A DNA stretch of 64,000 nt from Streptomyces iconiensis (GCF_028657195.3 NZ_JANCPR020000009.1:124001-188000); one strand, 5' to 3'. Counted from the first letter of the stretch, positions 27,048 to 36,179 are shown. The notes: generated by a model not told the origin, from the sequence alone. A program made the numbers and translations.

Positions 27048-29558
27048 TTAGGTACGGCGCGCGTCCGGCTCCGTCCGGGGAGATGCCGGGCCCGTGGCCT
27101 CCTTGCCGAGCAGGGCCGTGATCTGGGCCCGGGAGGAGAAGCCGAGCTTGGCGAGGATGTGCTCGATGTGCGCGTCGGCCGTCCTCTTGGAGACCACGAG
27201 CCGTTCGGCGATCTCGCGGTTGGAGAGCCCTTCGGCCACCAGCTCCGCGACCTCACGCTCGCGCCGGGTGAGCGCCCCCGTGCCCTCGCCGTGCTCGGCC
27301 GCAGCGCTTCCTTTGCTGCTGTCACCGGGCTGCCGGGGCAGGGTGGACAGGCTGTCGGCGTCGCCCACGGCGAACAGAACGGCCTGCTCCAGCGAGAGTT
27401 GACCTCCCTGGCGAAAGGCGCGGTCGTAGCGCTCCTGGCCGAGCGCGCCGCACACGTCGGAGGAGACGGCCTCGCTGAGGAACTGGAGCGAGGTGATGCC
27501 GCCGTACGAGGAGTCGCCGCTGATCCGCCACTGCTCGGTTGTGGCGCCCAGAAGCACCGCCGCGCGGCGGTGGCGGCCCTGGGCCGAGGCGACCCAGGCG
27601 AGCAGGCTGAGACAGTAGGCGACGCCGATGACGTCTCCGAGGTCTCCTTTGAGGCGGACGGCACGCAGCGCGGCTGCCGCACACTCCTCGCGTTCGCCGC
27701 GCAGGATGTGCGCGAAACCCTTCACCAAGTAGAGGTAGCCCTGGTTCCAGCGCTCCTCGCTTGAGGTGCCGAGCAGCCGCAGCCCTTCTTCGCAGGCGGT
27801 CACCGCCTCGTCGGGGCGCCCGGCGAGCGCGTAGGCGAACCCTTTCGCGTAGCACGCCATCAGGAACGTGAGCTGGTCCCCTGTGGAACGCATGATGGCC
27901 ACCGCGTCGTCGGTCATCGCGAGTGCCCGTTCGTGCTCGCCCCTGTAGTTGAGCGCCGAGCCCTCGAAGCCGACCGCCCAGGCGGTCAGCAGCGGGTCGC
28001 CGAGGCGCCGGGCGATGGCGTGCGCTTCCCGTAGCGGTTCCAGAGAGGTCTCGTGCGAGCCCGCCATGATGCAGAACAGGCCGTACCAGGTCAGGGTCTT
28101 GGCGCGGTCCGTCGCCGAACCGGGGGAGGAGGGCGAGGGCGCGGCGATCGCTTTGTCCATCCAGTAGCGCGCCTCAGCGAGAAGGCCGCCGCACGCCCAG
28201 TAGGTCCACATGGAGGCGGTGAGAGCCAGTGGGGGCGAGGTGTGCTGGTAGGGGTCGGCGGGCAGCGCGGTTCCGGGCCCGCCGTCGTGCGTGCCGCGGG
28301 AGACGGGGGCGGGCAGCGCGCGGGAGGCCGCCTCCTCCAGCGCGTACTCCACGGCGGCGCGGAGGTTGTCGCGGTCGGCGGCCAGCGCGCGGAAGAGGGG
28401 CAACTGCTCGTCCGTGGCGAAGTGTTCCTCGAAGTGGCGCAGCCGGTTGTGGCAGTGCTCGATCAGCCGCCGCCTGCACGCCGCCGTCCCACCGATCGAC
28501 TTCAGCCACTCGGCGCCGTACTCGCGGATGGTGTCCAGCAGCCGGTACCGGGCACCGCCCTCCTCGTTCTCGACACGGAGCACAACCGATTTGTCGACAA
28601 GCCCGATCAGGAGTCGCACCACCTCACCCGCGGGGAGCCGGTCGTCCGTGCAGACCCTTTCGGCCGCCGCCAGGTCGAACGTCCCGGAGAAGACCGACAG
28701 CCGTGCCCACAGCAGCCGTTCGGAGGCCGTGCACAGTTCGTGGCTCCAGCCGATCGTGGTGCGCAGGGTCTGATGCCGGCTCAGCGTGGTCAGACGCCCG
28801 CCGGCGAGCAGCGCGAACGTGTCGCCCAGACGCTGCACCAGCTCCTCCAGAGGCAGCGCCCGCAGCCGTACGGTGGCCAGCTCGATCGCGAGGGGGATCC
28901 CGTCCAGGCGGCGGCAGAGCGTGAGTGCGGGCCCGCGGTTGGCGGGAGTGAGGGTGAACCCGGGGACAACGGCGGCGGCCCGGTCGGCGAACAGCGCCAG
29001 CGCGTCACCGCCCGCCGTGGCGCCCTCCTGGCCCCCGGCTGCGTCCTCCTCGGGTGGCAGGGGCAGCGGCGGTACGGACAGGACGTGCTCGCCCGGCACA
29101 TCGAGCGGCTGTCTGCTGGTGGCCATCAGGGTCAGCCCGGGGGCTTCGGGCAGCAGCAGATCGGCGAGGAGCGCGCACGCGTCCAGTACGTGCTCACAGG
29201 TGTCCAGGATCAGCAGAAGCTCGCGCCGGGCGAGGTACTCGACGACCGCGTCGATCTGGGGGCGGGTGTTCTGCTCGGGCAGCTCCAGCGCCGAGGCGAG
29301 GGTGTGGGGCAGCAGTTCGGGGTCCTTCAGCCCGGACAGCTCCACCAGGCGCACGCCGTCCGCGAACCCCTCACCCGCCGTACGTGCGGAGTGGAGCGCC
29401 AGGCGGGTCTTGCCGACACCCCCGGGGCCTGTGAGGGTCACCAGCCGGGACTGCTCCAGTGTGCGGAGCACGTCGGCGAGTTCGGATTCCCGCCCGACGA
29501 AACTGGTGACCTCTCCGGGAAGTTGTCCGCTCGGCCGTCCGCTGAACCCGAATGCCAT
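27048..29558 (-). CDS. Large NB-ARC/LuxR family transcriptional regulator
   Basis: An 836-residue regulator. Residues 1-330 form an NB-ARC ATPase with Walker A GPGGVGKT (44-51), LLLILDTCEHVLD and a winged-helix part GWSHELCTASERLLWARLSVF. The middle 400 residues are TPR-like helices. Residues 763-817 are a LuxR-type helix-turn-helix (LTRREREVAELVAEGLSN, SKRTADAHIEHILAKLG). Such proteins resemble AfsR/LAL activators of secondary metabolism. The ATG at 29558 follows AGGAGG by five bases; the frame to 29594 is not needed. It lies 129 nt downstream of an ABC permease gene on the same strand and may be co-transcribed. Confidence 0.92.
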   Translation of the reverse strand: MAFGFSGRPSGQLPGEVTSFVGRESELADVLRTLEQSRLVTLTGPGGVGKTRLALHSARTAGEGFADGVRLVELSGLKDPELLPHTLASALELPEQNTRPQIDAVVEYLARRELLLILDTCEHVLDACALLADLLLPEAPGLTLMATSRQPLDVPGEHVLSVPPLPLPPEEDAAGGQEGATAGGDALALFADRAAAVVPGFTLTPANRGPALTLCRRLDGIPLAIELATVRLRALPLEELVQRLGDTFALLAGGRLTTLSRHQTLRTTIGWSHELCTASERLLWARLSVFSGTFDLAAAERVCTDDRLPAGEVVRLLIGLVDKSVVLRVENEEGGARYRLLDTIREYGAEWLKSIGGTAACRRRLIEHCHNRLRHFEEHFATDEQLPLFRALAADRDNLRAAVEYALEEAASRALPAPVSRGTHDGGPGTALPADPYQHTSPPLALTASMWTYWACGGLLAEARYWMDKAIAAPSPSSPGSATDRAKTLTWYGLFCIMAGSHETSLEPLREAHAIARRLGDPLLTAWAVGFEGSALNYRGEHERALAMTDDAVAIMRSTGDQLTFLMACYAKGFAYALAGRPDEAVTACEEGLRLLGTSSEERWNQGYLYLVKGFAHILRGEREECAAAALRAVRLKGDLGDVIGVAYCLSLLAWVASAQGRHRRAAVLLGATTEQWRISGDSSYGGITSLQFLSEAVSSDVCGALGQERYDRAFRQGGQLSLEQAVLFAVGDADSLSTLPRQPGDSSKGSAAAEHGEGTGALTRREREVAELVAEGLSNREIAERLVVSKRTADAHIEHILAKLGFSSRAQITALLGKEATGPASPRTEPDARRT

Positions 29559-29687
29559 GCCGTCCTCCTGGCCCGACCCACGGTGTTCTGTCACAGCGTA
29601 CGCGTTTCGATACAGATGGTGAGCTGCCTTCGGTGGGTGACGGAAGTGCTCTGGCGTTCGGAGCGGCGCGTGGTGTATGGGGACGTC

Positions 29688-30851
29688 TCAGAGCAGTGGC
29701 AGCGCTGCCAGCTGCCCCGTCACGACCACGGGCGGAACGAGCACGGCGGACAGCGCGGCGGCGCGTACGAAGGCCGTGATCCGCCGCAGCCGGTGGGGGG
29801 CTCCCAGCCGGACCAGGATCTCCTGGGCCGGCTCCCGCGTGCGGCGCGCGCGGGCGAGAGCCGCCAGTGCGGCGCCGGCCACACCGCACACCACGAGGGC
29901 AACCGCCGTGGCCACCAGTGGTCCGGGCAGCGGCGCGGCGTCCCCGGTGCTCCGTACTCGCGTGAACGCCAGTAGTGCGGCCCCCACCGCGCACAGGGCG
30001 CCCAACGGCCGCCCCACACAGTGCGCTTCACGCTGGATCCCCCGCCCCGACAGCAACCTGACCGGCCCCGGGCGCCCCCCGGCCAGCAGCCGGCCGCACA
30101 GATGCGCGAGGCCGGGTCCTGCGAGCACCATGCCTGCCGCGGCCATCAGCCAGCCCACCGGCAGCGGCGAGGCGACGAGCGCGTCGGCCCGTACGGTGTC
30201 CTGGCCCCCATGGGGCAGTGCGCGCGCTCCGTACGAGGCGACCGCGAGCCCGCACATGACCAGCGCACCGCCCCACGCCGGCACGGACCGGGGGGCGTGC
30301 CTCTCCGGCCTGGGCTCCCCGTGTGTGTGGTTCCGCGCCTCCTCCCGCGATGCCCGGGCGGTGGCGACGGCGGCGGCGCAAGCGGCCACCAGGGGCACGG
30401 TGCTCAGCAGGGTGAAGGTCGCGGGGAGGGGCAAGGGCCGCCCCGGCAGAGGGAGTTCGGCCTGCACGCCGGGCAGTGCCAGCACGCCGGCGTCGTCCAG
30501 CCCGGCGAAGGTCAGGAACACCAGCGCGCTGCCGAGCAGGCACGGCATACCGGCCGCGAAAGCCGCGAGCCACCGCAGCCGTACGGGGCCCACACCGGCC
30601 GAGACCAGCCCCTGACGAGCCTCGTGCGGCACCGTACGCGCGAGCGCCGCCGCGACCTGGGCCGCGACGGCGAGCGGAACGAGGCACCACAGGAGCCGCA
30701 CCGTGGAATCGACGGGCCGTGCGGGCCGGTCGAGGGCGTGCGCGAGCGTCGCGAGAAGCAGCAGCCCGATGCCCGCCGAGGCGCACAGCAGCAGGAGGCG
30801 GAGCAGGAGCGTGAGCGGCCGAGCCGTGAAGGTCAAGCGGAGAGCGAGCAC
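29688..30851 (-). CDS. ABC transporter permease-like membrane protein
   Basis: A 387-residue membrane protein with roughly eight hydrophobic segments, for example LLLRLLLLCASAGIGLLLLA at the N-terminus and ATAVALVVCGVAGAALAAL near the end. The GTG at 30851 is chosen because it overlaps the ATPase gene stop by 19 bases and begins just before the first membrane segment; the longer frame to 31346 is antisense-like, Arg-rich and overlaps the ATPase gene fully. It resembles the FtsX/MacB class loosely. Substrate unknown. Confidence 0.75.
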   Translation of the reverse strand: MLALRLTFTARPLTLLLRLLLLCASAGIGLLLLATLAHALDRPARPVDSTVRLLWCLVPLAVAAQVAAALARTVPHEARQGLVSAGVGPVRLRWLAAFAAGMPCLLGSALVFLTFAGLDDAGVLALPGVQAELPLPGRPLPLPATFTLLSTVPLVAACAAAVATARASREEARNHTHGEPRPERHAPRSVPAWGGALVMCGLAVASYGARALPHGGQDTVRADALVASPLPVGWLMAAAGMVLAGPGLAHLCGRLLAGGRPGPVRLLSGRGIQREAHCVGRPLGALCAVGAALLAFTRVRSTGDAAPLPGPLVATAVALVVCGVAGAALAALARARRTREPAQEILVRLGAPHRLRRITAFVRAAALSAVLVPPVVVTGQLAALPLL

Positions 30852-31615
30852 GCTGCCGTGCCTTCCGGGTCCGGCGGTACGGTCGCTGCTCCGGTCCCGG
30901 CGGGAGAGCGTACGCACCGTCCGTCGGCGAGGGGCATGGTGCGGTCGGCGAGCACGGCGCCCGTCACGTCCTCTGTCCGCGCGGCCTGGGTCAGGGCGAG
31001 GTCGTGGGTGGCGAGTACGACCGTGATGCCGTGCGAGCGGGCCGCTGCGGCGAGCGTACGCAGGACCTGTGCGCGGTCGGACTGGTGCAGAGGGGCCGTC
31101 GGCTCGTCGGCGAAGAGTACGGCGGGGGAGTGGACCAACGCGCGGGCCACGGCGACGCGCTGGCGCTGTGCCTGACGCAGCGCCACGGGACGCTTTCCGG
31201 CGCAGCCGCCGACGTCGAGCCGCTCCAGCCACTCCTGGGCGCTCCTGCGGGCGCTCCTGTGGCTCGTGCCGTGCAGGAGCAGGGGGAGCGCGACGTTCTC
31301 CCAGACGGTCAGTTCGGGGACGAGGCGCGGGCTGCTGTCGATCCACCCGAAGCGGCTCAGGCGCAGCCGTTCGCGGGCCGCTTCGCTGAGGGTGTGCACG
31401 GGAGAGCTGTTGAACCAGACCTCACCTTGTTCCGGCAGCGTCTGCCCGGACAGGCAGCGCAGCAGTGTGGTCTTCCCGCTGCCCCGTGCTCCTGTGACGG
31501 CGACGATCTCGCCGACCCGGATGCCGAGCGAGATGCCCTGAAGAGCGGGCGATCCGTCATAGGCGTAATGCAGTCCTCGTGCCCAGAGCACGTCGTTGTC
31601 CGGCGGGGCAGCCAT
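30833..31615 (-). CDS. ABC ATPase with degenerate catalytic motifs
   Basis: A 260-residue ABC-type ATPase paired with the permease downstream. Walker A GARGSGKTT (residues 42-50), Walker B AVLFADEP (165-172) and the switch-region VLATHD are intact. The LSGGQ signature is replaced by LRQAQ (146-150), the Q-loop position reads WID instead of FQ, and the D-loop reads APLH instead of the usual SALD or GNLD. The family needs the signature to complete the ATP site across the dimer, so hydrolysis may be poor or the protein may serve as a sensor. Start ATG at 31615. Confidence 0.85.
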   Translation of the reverse strand: MAAPPDNDVLWARGLHYAYDGSPALQGISLGIRVGEIVAVTGARGSGKTTLLRCLSGQTLPEQGEVWFNSSPVHTLSEAARERLRLSRFGWIDSSPRLVPELTVWENVALPLLLHGTSHRSARRSAQEWLERLDVGGCAGKRPVALRQAQRQRVAVARALVHSPAVLFADEPTAPLHQSDRAQVLRTLAAAARSHGITVVLATHDLALTQAARTEDVTGAVLADRTMPLADGRCVRSPAGTGAATVPPDPEGTAACSLSA

Positions 31616-31668
31616 GGGGCACCTCCACTCACCTCTGCGCCGCTCAATCCCTCTGAAGAGTGAAACGA

Positions 31669-31709
31669 GAGGCGGGGGTATCGGTCACTGGAACCGATAC
31701 CCCCGCCTC
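31669..31709 (-). terminator. Perfect 17-bp terminator hairpin after the aminotransferase gene
   Basis: GAGGCGGGGGTATCGGT (31669-31685) is exactly complementary to 31693-31709 with a 7-nt loop. It lies 87 nt past the stop of the minus-strand aminotransferase gene, and on that strand it is followed by TCTCGTTTCAC. It isolates this gene from the ABC operon. Confidence 0.85.
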
Positions 31710-31796
31710 GATCGTCCTGGGGACGGGCCGGGAGTGGCTTACGGTGCCGCGGTCACTGCAGGCGCGCAGTTCGCGGCCTGTGGACGCGCGGTGTGG

Positions 31797-33203
31797 CTAC
31801 AGCTTGGTCCACGCTTCGGTGAGGACGGAACGCAGGATCTGCTCGGCCTCGTCGAAGACCTCCTGGCCGGAGATCAGCGGCGGTGCGAGCTGGATGACCG
31901 GGTCGCCCCTGTCGTCCGCGCGGCAGTAGAGGCCCGCCTCGAAGAGCGCCTTGGAGAGGAACCCGTAGAGCACGCGCTCGGACTCCTCGTCGGTGAAGGT
32001 CTCCTTGGTGGCCTTGTCCTTGACCAGCTCGATCCCGTAGAAGAAGCCGTTTCCCCGCACGTCTCCCACGATCGGCAGGTCGTGCAGCTTCTTCAGGGTG
32101 GCGAAGAACGCCGCCTCATGGTCGAGCACGTGCTGGTTGAGCCCCTCGCGCTCGAAGATGTCGAGGTTGGCGAGCGCCACGGCAGCGGAGACCGGGTGGC
32201 CTCCGAAGGTGTAGCCGTGCAGGAAGGTGTTGTCGGCGTTCCAGAACGGTTCCGCGAGCCGGTCGGAGATGATCGCCGCGCCTATGGGTGAGTACCCGGA
32301 CGTCATGCCCTTGGCGCAGGTGATGATGTCGGGCACGTAGTCGAACTTGTCGCAGGCGAACATCGTGCCGAGCCGTCCGAAGGCGCAGATGACCTCGTCG
32401 GAGACCAGGAGTACGCCGTACCGGTCGCAGATCTCGCGGACGCGCTGGAAGTACCCCGGGGGCGGCGGGAAGCAGCCGCCGGCGTTCTGCACGGGTTCGA
32501 GGAAGACGGCGGCGATCGTCTCGGGGCCCTCGAACAGGATCTCCTGTTCGATCTGGTCGGCGGCCCAGCGGCCGAACGCCTCCGGGTCGTCGCCGTACAG
32601 GGGGGCGCGGTAGATGTTGGTGTTCGGCACCTTGTGCGCTCCGGGGACCAGCGGCTCGAACGGCGCCTTGAGCGCGGGCAGTCCGGTGATGGACAGGGCT
32701 CCCTGCGGGGTGCCGTGGTAGGCGACGGCCCGTGAGATGACCTTGTACTTGCCGGGGTTGCCCGTGAGCTTGTGGTACTGCTTGGCGAGCTTCCACGCGG
32801 TCTCGACGGCTTCGCCGCCGCCCGTGGTGAAGAAGACCTTGTTCAGGTCGCCCGGCGCGTGCTGTGCCAGCCGCTCGGCCAGTTCGACGGCCTTGGGGTG
32901 CGCGTAGGACCAGATGGGGAAGAACGCGAGCTCCTGGGCCTGCTTGCTGGCGGCCTCGGCCAGTTCCACGCGGCCGTGGCCGGCCTGCACGACGAACAGT
33001 CCGGACAGGCCGTCGAGATAGCGCTTGCCCTCGGTGTCGTAGATGTGGGTGCCCTCGCCGCGGGCGATGATCGGGACGGGCTCCTTCTCGTACGACGACA
33101 TGCGGGTGAAGTGCATCCACAAGTGGTCGTGAGCAGTACGGGAGAGATCCTGGCTGCCTTGGCTGGCGTGACTGTCCTTGCTCACTGTTATCGCGTTCCC
33201 CAT
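31797..33203 (-). CDS. Class III aminotransferase, probably putrescine/diamine-pyruvate type
   Basis: A 468-residue pyridoxal-phosphate enzyme. The internal aldimine Lys is K298 in IITCAKGMTSGY; FFTTGGGEAVE, VAYHGTPQGALS, VFLEPVQNAGG and LVSDEVICAFGR are the cofactor-binding blocks. Related enzymes move the amino group of putrescine or similar amines to pyruvate. The start ATG at 33203 (MGNAITVSKD) overlaps the lrp gene end by 16 bases, so the regulator and enzyme are one operon. The aldehyde dehydrogenase read in the opposite direction could oxidise its product, 4-aminobutanal. Exact substrate is inferred from context. Confidence 0.88.
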   Translation of the reverse strand: MGNAITVSKDSHASQGSQDLSRTAHDHLWMHFTRMSSYEKEPVPIIARGEGTHIYDTEGKRYLDGLSGLFVVQAGHGRVELAEAASKQAQELAFFPIWSYAHPKAVELAERLAQHAPGDLNKVFFTTGGGEAVETAWKLAKQYHKLTGNPGKYKVISRAVAYHGTPQGALSITGLPALKAPFEPLVPGAHKVPNTNIYRAPLYGDDPEAFGRWAADQIEQEILFEGPETIAAVFLEPVQNAGGCFPPPPGYFQRVREICDRYGVLLVSDEVICAFGRLGTMFACDKFDYVPDIITCAKGMTSGYSPIGAAIISDRLAEPFWNADNTFLHGYTFGGHPVSAAVALANLDIFEREGLNQHVLDHEAAFFATLKKLHDLPIVGDVRGNGFFYGIELVKDKATKETFTDEESERVLYGFLSKALFEAGLYCRADDRGDPVIQLAPPLISGQEVFDEAEQILRSVLTEAWTKL

Positions 33204-33676
33204 GTGTAGGTCTGCTTGCGCAGTTTGAGGTAGACGAAGCTCTCGGTGGAGCGCACGCCGGGGAGGGACCGGATGCGCTTGTTGATCAGTTCGAGAAGGT
33301 GCTCGTCGTCCTGGCACACGATCTCGACGAGAAGGTCGAACGAGCCCGCCGCGATGACGACGTAGTCCACCTCGTCGATCTCGGCGAGCGCGTCGGCCAC
33401 CGGTTCGACGTCTCCGTCCACCGTGACACCGAGCATCGCCTGCCGCATGAAGCCGACGGTGAGCGGATCTGTCACGGCCACGATCTGCATGACGCCCTGG
33501 TCCTGGAGCTTCTGTACGCGCTGCCGTACGGCCGCCTCCGACAGGCCGACGGCCTTGCCGATCGCGGCGTACGGGCGCCTTCCGTCCTCCTGGAGCTGTT
33601 CGATGATCGCCAGGGACACGGCGTCCAGGGACGCGGAGCCGTTTGTCTTCTTCGAGTCGCGAGCCACGTATGTCAC
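33188..33676 (-). CDS. Lrp/AsnC family transcriptional regulator
   Basis: A 162-residue Lrp-type regulator. The N-terminal winged helix spans residues 17-65 (DAVSLAIIEQLQEDGRRPYAA, LSEAAVRQRVQKLQDQGV), and the C-terminal RAM domain carries the ligand fold (DYVVIAAGSFDLLVEIVCQDD, LPGVRSTESFVYLKL). Starts at GTG 33676; GTG 33667 is an alternative, and the longer frame beyond is not real. It overlaps the aminotransferase and is divergent from an aldehyde dehydrogenase, so it likely senses an amine or amino acid and controls both. Confidence 0.93.
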   Translation of the reverse strand: MTYVARDSKKTNGSASLDAVSLAIIEQLQEDGRRPYAAIGKAVGLSEAAVRQRVQKLQDQGVMQIVAVTDPLTVGFMRQAMLGVTVDGDVEPVADALAEIDEVDYVVIAAGSFDLLVEIVCQDDEHLLELINKRIRSLPGVRSTESFVYLKLRKQTYTWGTR

Positions 33677-33847
33677 TGTGCATGAGACATCCGCTGTTCC
33701 GCAACCCGTGAGCGATGTAATCCGCAGCCAAACAAGTGTCTTTAAACTGATTCCGTTGTTCTTGGGGGTCAGGTGTATCGAATGCGTTGCGCGGCCGGAT
33801 AGGGTGGCGGTCTCACCCATTGGACAACGGAGCAGGAGGGGTGCGAA
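33677..33847. promoter_or_regulatory. Divergent control region between lrp and aldehyde dehydrogenase
   Basis: This 171-nt gap must hold promoters for both directions. The segment 33717-33765 (around AACAAGTGTCTTTAAACTGA) is much richer in A and T than the surroundings, as expected for an Lrp-type operator. No exact -35/-10 pair could be fixed. Confidence 0.45.
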
Positions 33848-35296
33848 GTGACCACCGAGCTGCGTCGGCTGCGCAACTACATCGACGGGGAGTTCAGGGA
33901 CGCCGCTGACGGCCGGACCACAGAGGTGGTCAACCCGGCGACGGGCGAGGCGTACGCGACCGCACCGCTGTCCGGCAGCGCGGACGTCGACGCCGCCATG
34001 GCCGCGGCCGAGGCGGCCTTCCCCGTCTGGCGCGACGCCACCCCCGGCACCCGTCAGAAGGCCATCCTCAAGATCGCGGACGTGCTGGAGGCGCGGGCTG
34101 ACGATCTGCTCGCCGCCGAGTGCGAGAACTGCGGCAAGCCCCTGGAGCTGACCCGGCAGGAAGAGCTGCCGATGATGCTCGACCAGATCCGCTTCTTCGC
34201 CGGCGCGGCGCGCATGCTGGACGGCAAGTCGGCCGGTGAGTACATGGAGGGCCTCACCTCCTTCGTACGGCGCGAGCCCATCGGTGTGTGCGCGCAGGTC
34301 GCGCCGTGGAACTACCCCGCCATGATGGCGGTCTGGAAGTTCGCGCCCGCGCTGGCGGCCGGCAACACAGTGGTGATCAAGCCCTCCGACACCACCCCCG
34401 CCTCCGCGGTCCTGATCGCCGAGATCATCGGTGGCGTCTTCGAGGAGATGGGCCTCCCCAAGGGCATCTTCAATGTCGTCTGCGGTGACCGCGACACCGG
34501 GCGCCTCATGGTCGAGCACAAGACGCCCGCCATGGCCTCGATCACCGGCTCGGTGCGCGCGGGCATGGAGGTCGCGGGCGGCGCCGCCAAGGACCTCAAG
34601 CGGGTCCATCTGGAGCTGGGCGGCAAGGCGCCCTGCGTGGTCTTCGACGACGCGGACATCGCCGGCGCCGTCGAGGGCATCAGGGACGGCGGGTTCTTCA
34701 ACGCCGGACAGGACTGTACGGCGGCGACACGCGTACTCGTCCAGGAGGGCGTCTACGAGGAGTTCGTGACCGCGCTCGCCAAGGCGGCGGCCGAGGTCAA
34801 GACCGGCGACCTGAACGACCCCGACTGCTTCTACGGGGCACTCAACAACCCCACCCACCTGGAGAAGGTCGCGGGCTTCATCGACCGCCTCCCCGCGCAC
34901 GCCAAGGTGGAGGCGGGTGGTGAACGGGTCGGCGAGAAGGGCTACTTCTACGCACCGACCGTCGTCTCCGGACTGAAGCAGGACGACGAGATCATCCAGA
35001 ACGAGGTCTTCGGCCCCGTCATCACCGTCCAGAAGTTCACCGACGAGGCGCAGGCCGTGGGATGGGCGAACGACGTCGAGTACGCACTCGCCTCCTCGGT
35101 GTGGACCACCGACCACGGCACGGCGATGCGGCTGTCCAAGTCGCTGGACTTCGGCTGCGTATGGATCAACACCCACATCCCGCTCGTCGCCGAGATGCCG
35201 CACGGTGGCTTCAAGAAGTCCGGTTACGGCAAGGACCTGTCGATGTACGGGCTGGAGGACTACACGCGCGTCAAGCACGTGATGACCGCACTGTGA
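33848..35296 (+). CDS. Gamma-aminobutyraldehyde dehydrogenase
   Basis: A 482-residue NAD-dependent aldehyde dehydrogenase. Catalytic Cys290 lies in FNAGQDCTAATR, the general base Glu256 in HLELGGKAP, and the cofactor region in VAPWNYPAMM and ITGSVRAG. The closest known family is the 4-aminobutanal dehydrogenase (PatD/YdcW) group, which makes GABA from the product of putrescine transamination or oxidation. GTG start with AGGAGG at 33834-33839. It is divergent from lrp and the diamine aminotransferase, which supports the role. Closed by a 17-bp hairpin. Confidence 0.9.
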   Translation: MTTELRRLRNYIDGEFRDAADGRTTEVVNPATGEAYATAPLSGSADVDAAMAAAEAAFPVWRDATPGTRQKAILKIADVLEARADDLLAAECENCGKPLELTRQEELPMMLDQIRFFAGAARMLDGKSAGEYMEGLTSFVRREPIGVCAQVAPWNYPAMMAVWKFAPALAAGNTVVIKPSDTTPASAVLIAEIIGGVFEEMGLPKGIFNVVCGDRDTGRLMVEHKTPAMASITGSVRAGMEVAGGAAKDLKRVHLELGGKAPCVVFDDADIAGAVEGIRDGGFFNAGQDCTAATRVLVQEGVYEEFVTALAKAAAEVKTGDLNDPDCFYGALNNPTHLEKVAGFIDRLPAHAKVEAGGERVGEKGYFYAPTVVSGLKQDDEIIQNEVFGPVITVQKFTDEAQAVGWANDVEYALASSVWTTDHGTAMRLSKSLDFGCVWINTHIPLVAEMPHGGFKKSGYGKDLSMYGLEDYTRVKHVMTAL

Positions 35297-35373
35297 CAGC
35301 CGCGGTGCCGCGCGTACGGAGCGCATGCAGCGCACGGGGCGCGTGAGGTGGCGCGCACGAGCGTGTGAAGGTG

Positions 35374-35412
35374 GAGGGGCCCGTACTCACCGCGTGTGAG
35401 TACGGGCCCCTC
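35374..35412. terminator. Perfect 17-bp bidirectional terminator hairpin
   Basis: GAGGGGCCCGTACTCAC (35374-35390) is exactly complementary to 35396-35412 with a 5-nt loop. It stands between the ends of the plus-strand dehydrogenase gene and the minus-strand zinc-ribbon gene, and can serve both. Confidence 0.85.
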
Positions 35413-35523
35413 GGCGCGCGCTTCCGGTTGTTTCGGGCCCCGGTGCTTCAGCCTCTGATCCTGCGGCCTCTGACCCTTCGGCTGTGGCTCTCCGGCCTCG
35501 GGTCGGCTCAGGAATTCCCGCGC

Positions 35524-35895
35524 TCAGGACTGGTACGGGTTCTGCGGCTGCTGCCCGCCCGCGAAGGGGTTCCCGCTCTGCGGGCCCTGCTGCTGCGGTA
35601 TGCCCTGTTGGGGCATGCCCTGCTGCGGTGCGGGGGCGCCGGGCGCGGTGCCCTGGGCCAGCATCTGTTCGGCGTTCTCCTTGGTCAGCTGGCTCTCAGC
35701 GCCGCAGAACGTGCACTGCATCGAGTACTTCGCAGGTGCGACGGGGAAGAGCGGGATGAAGAAGAGCGTGAACTTGGTGACGCGCTTACGCAGACCGTGC
35801 GCGGACGGGTTACCACAGAAACCGCAGAGCAGATTCAGCATCGCGAGCTGGATCAGCTTGCTGCTGGTGCCGAAGATGATCACGGCGGGCTCCAT
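35524..35895 (-). CDS. Zinc-ribbon domain protein with Gln/Gly/Pro-rich tail
   Basis: A 123-residue protein. Two cysteine pairs (Cys24-Cys27 in LCGFCGNP and Cys61-Cys64 in MQCTFCG) form a likely zinc ribbon around a hydrophobic stretch (FTLFFIPLFPVAP) that could be a short membrane-associated or buried segment. The tail from residue 84 is built on PQQGMPQQG-like repeats. The family is conserved in streptomycetes with no known function. It faces the aldehyde dehydrogenase across a shared terminator. Confidence 0.82.
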   Translation of the reverse strand: MEPAVIIFGTSSKLIQLAMLNLLCGFCGNPSAHGLRKRVTKFTLFFIPLFPVAPAKYSMQCTFCGAESQLTKENAEQMLAQGTAPGAPAPQQGMPQQGIPQQQGPQSGNPFAGGQQPQNPYQS

Positions 35896-36179
35896 TCACG
35901 AGTGTGTATGTGTTGCCTCGAAGCCAACCACCGTGCCGGTGTGCCGCGTAACCGGAAACGTGTAACAGACCTGCCCCAACGGCCCTCCGTGTGCGGGCGG
36001 TTGCCGCGTGGGACCCGTGAGCCTCGCGCGGTGCCGTGGAGGGTGACGCCGTGGGTGGATGTCGTGCTGTGACGCCGTGGGGCGACGTGGTGCGGTGATG
36101 CCTGGCCTGACGTCATGCCGTGACGGCGACGGGCTCCCGGCTGTGGTGTGACCGTCCGGGTGCCCGCCGCCGGGGCGGG

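Noticed and set aside
28053-29975. A 640-codon plus-strand frame across the LuxR regulator
   Set aside because: It is antisense to a protein with clear NB-ARC and LuxR domains. Long shadow frames are expected at this GC content.
31000-31346. Upstream extension of the ABC permease frame
   Set aside because: The 165 added residues are Arg/Pro-rich and overlap the ATPase gene; the GTG at 30851 just before the first membrane segment is a better start.
33717-33765. AT-rich segment as a replication origin or foreign DNA
   Set aside because: It is only about 50 nt and sits in a divergent promoter next to an Lrp gene, which explains it better.
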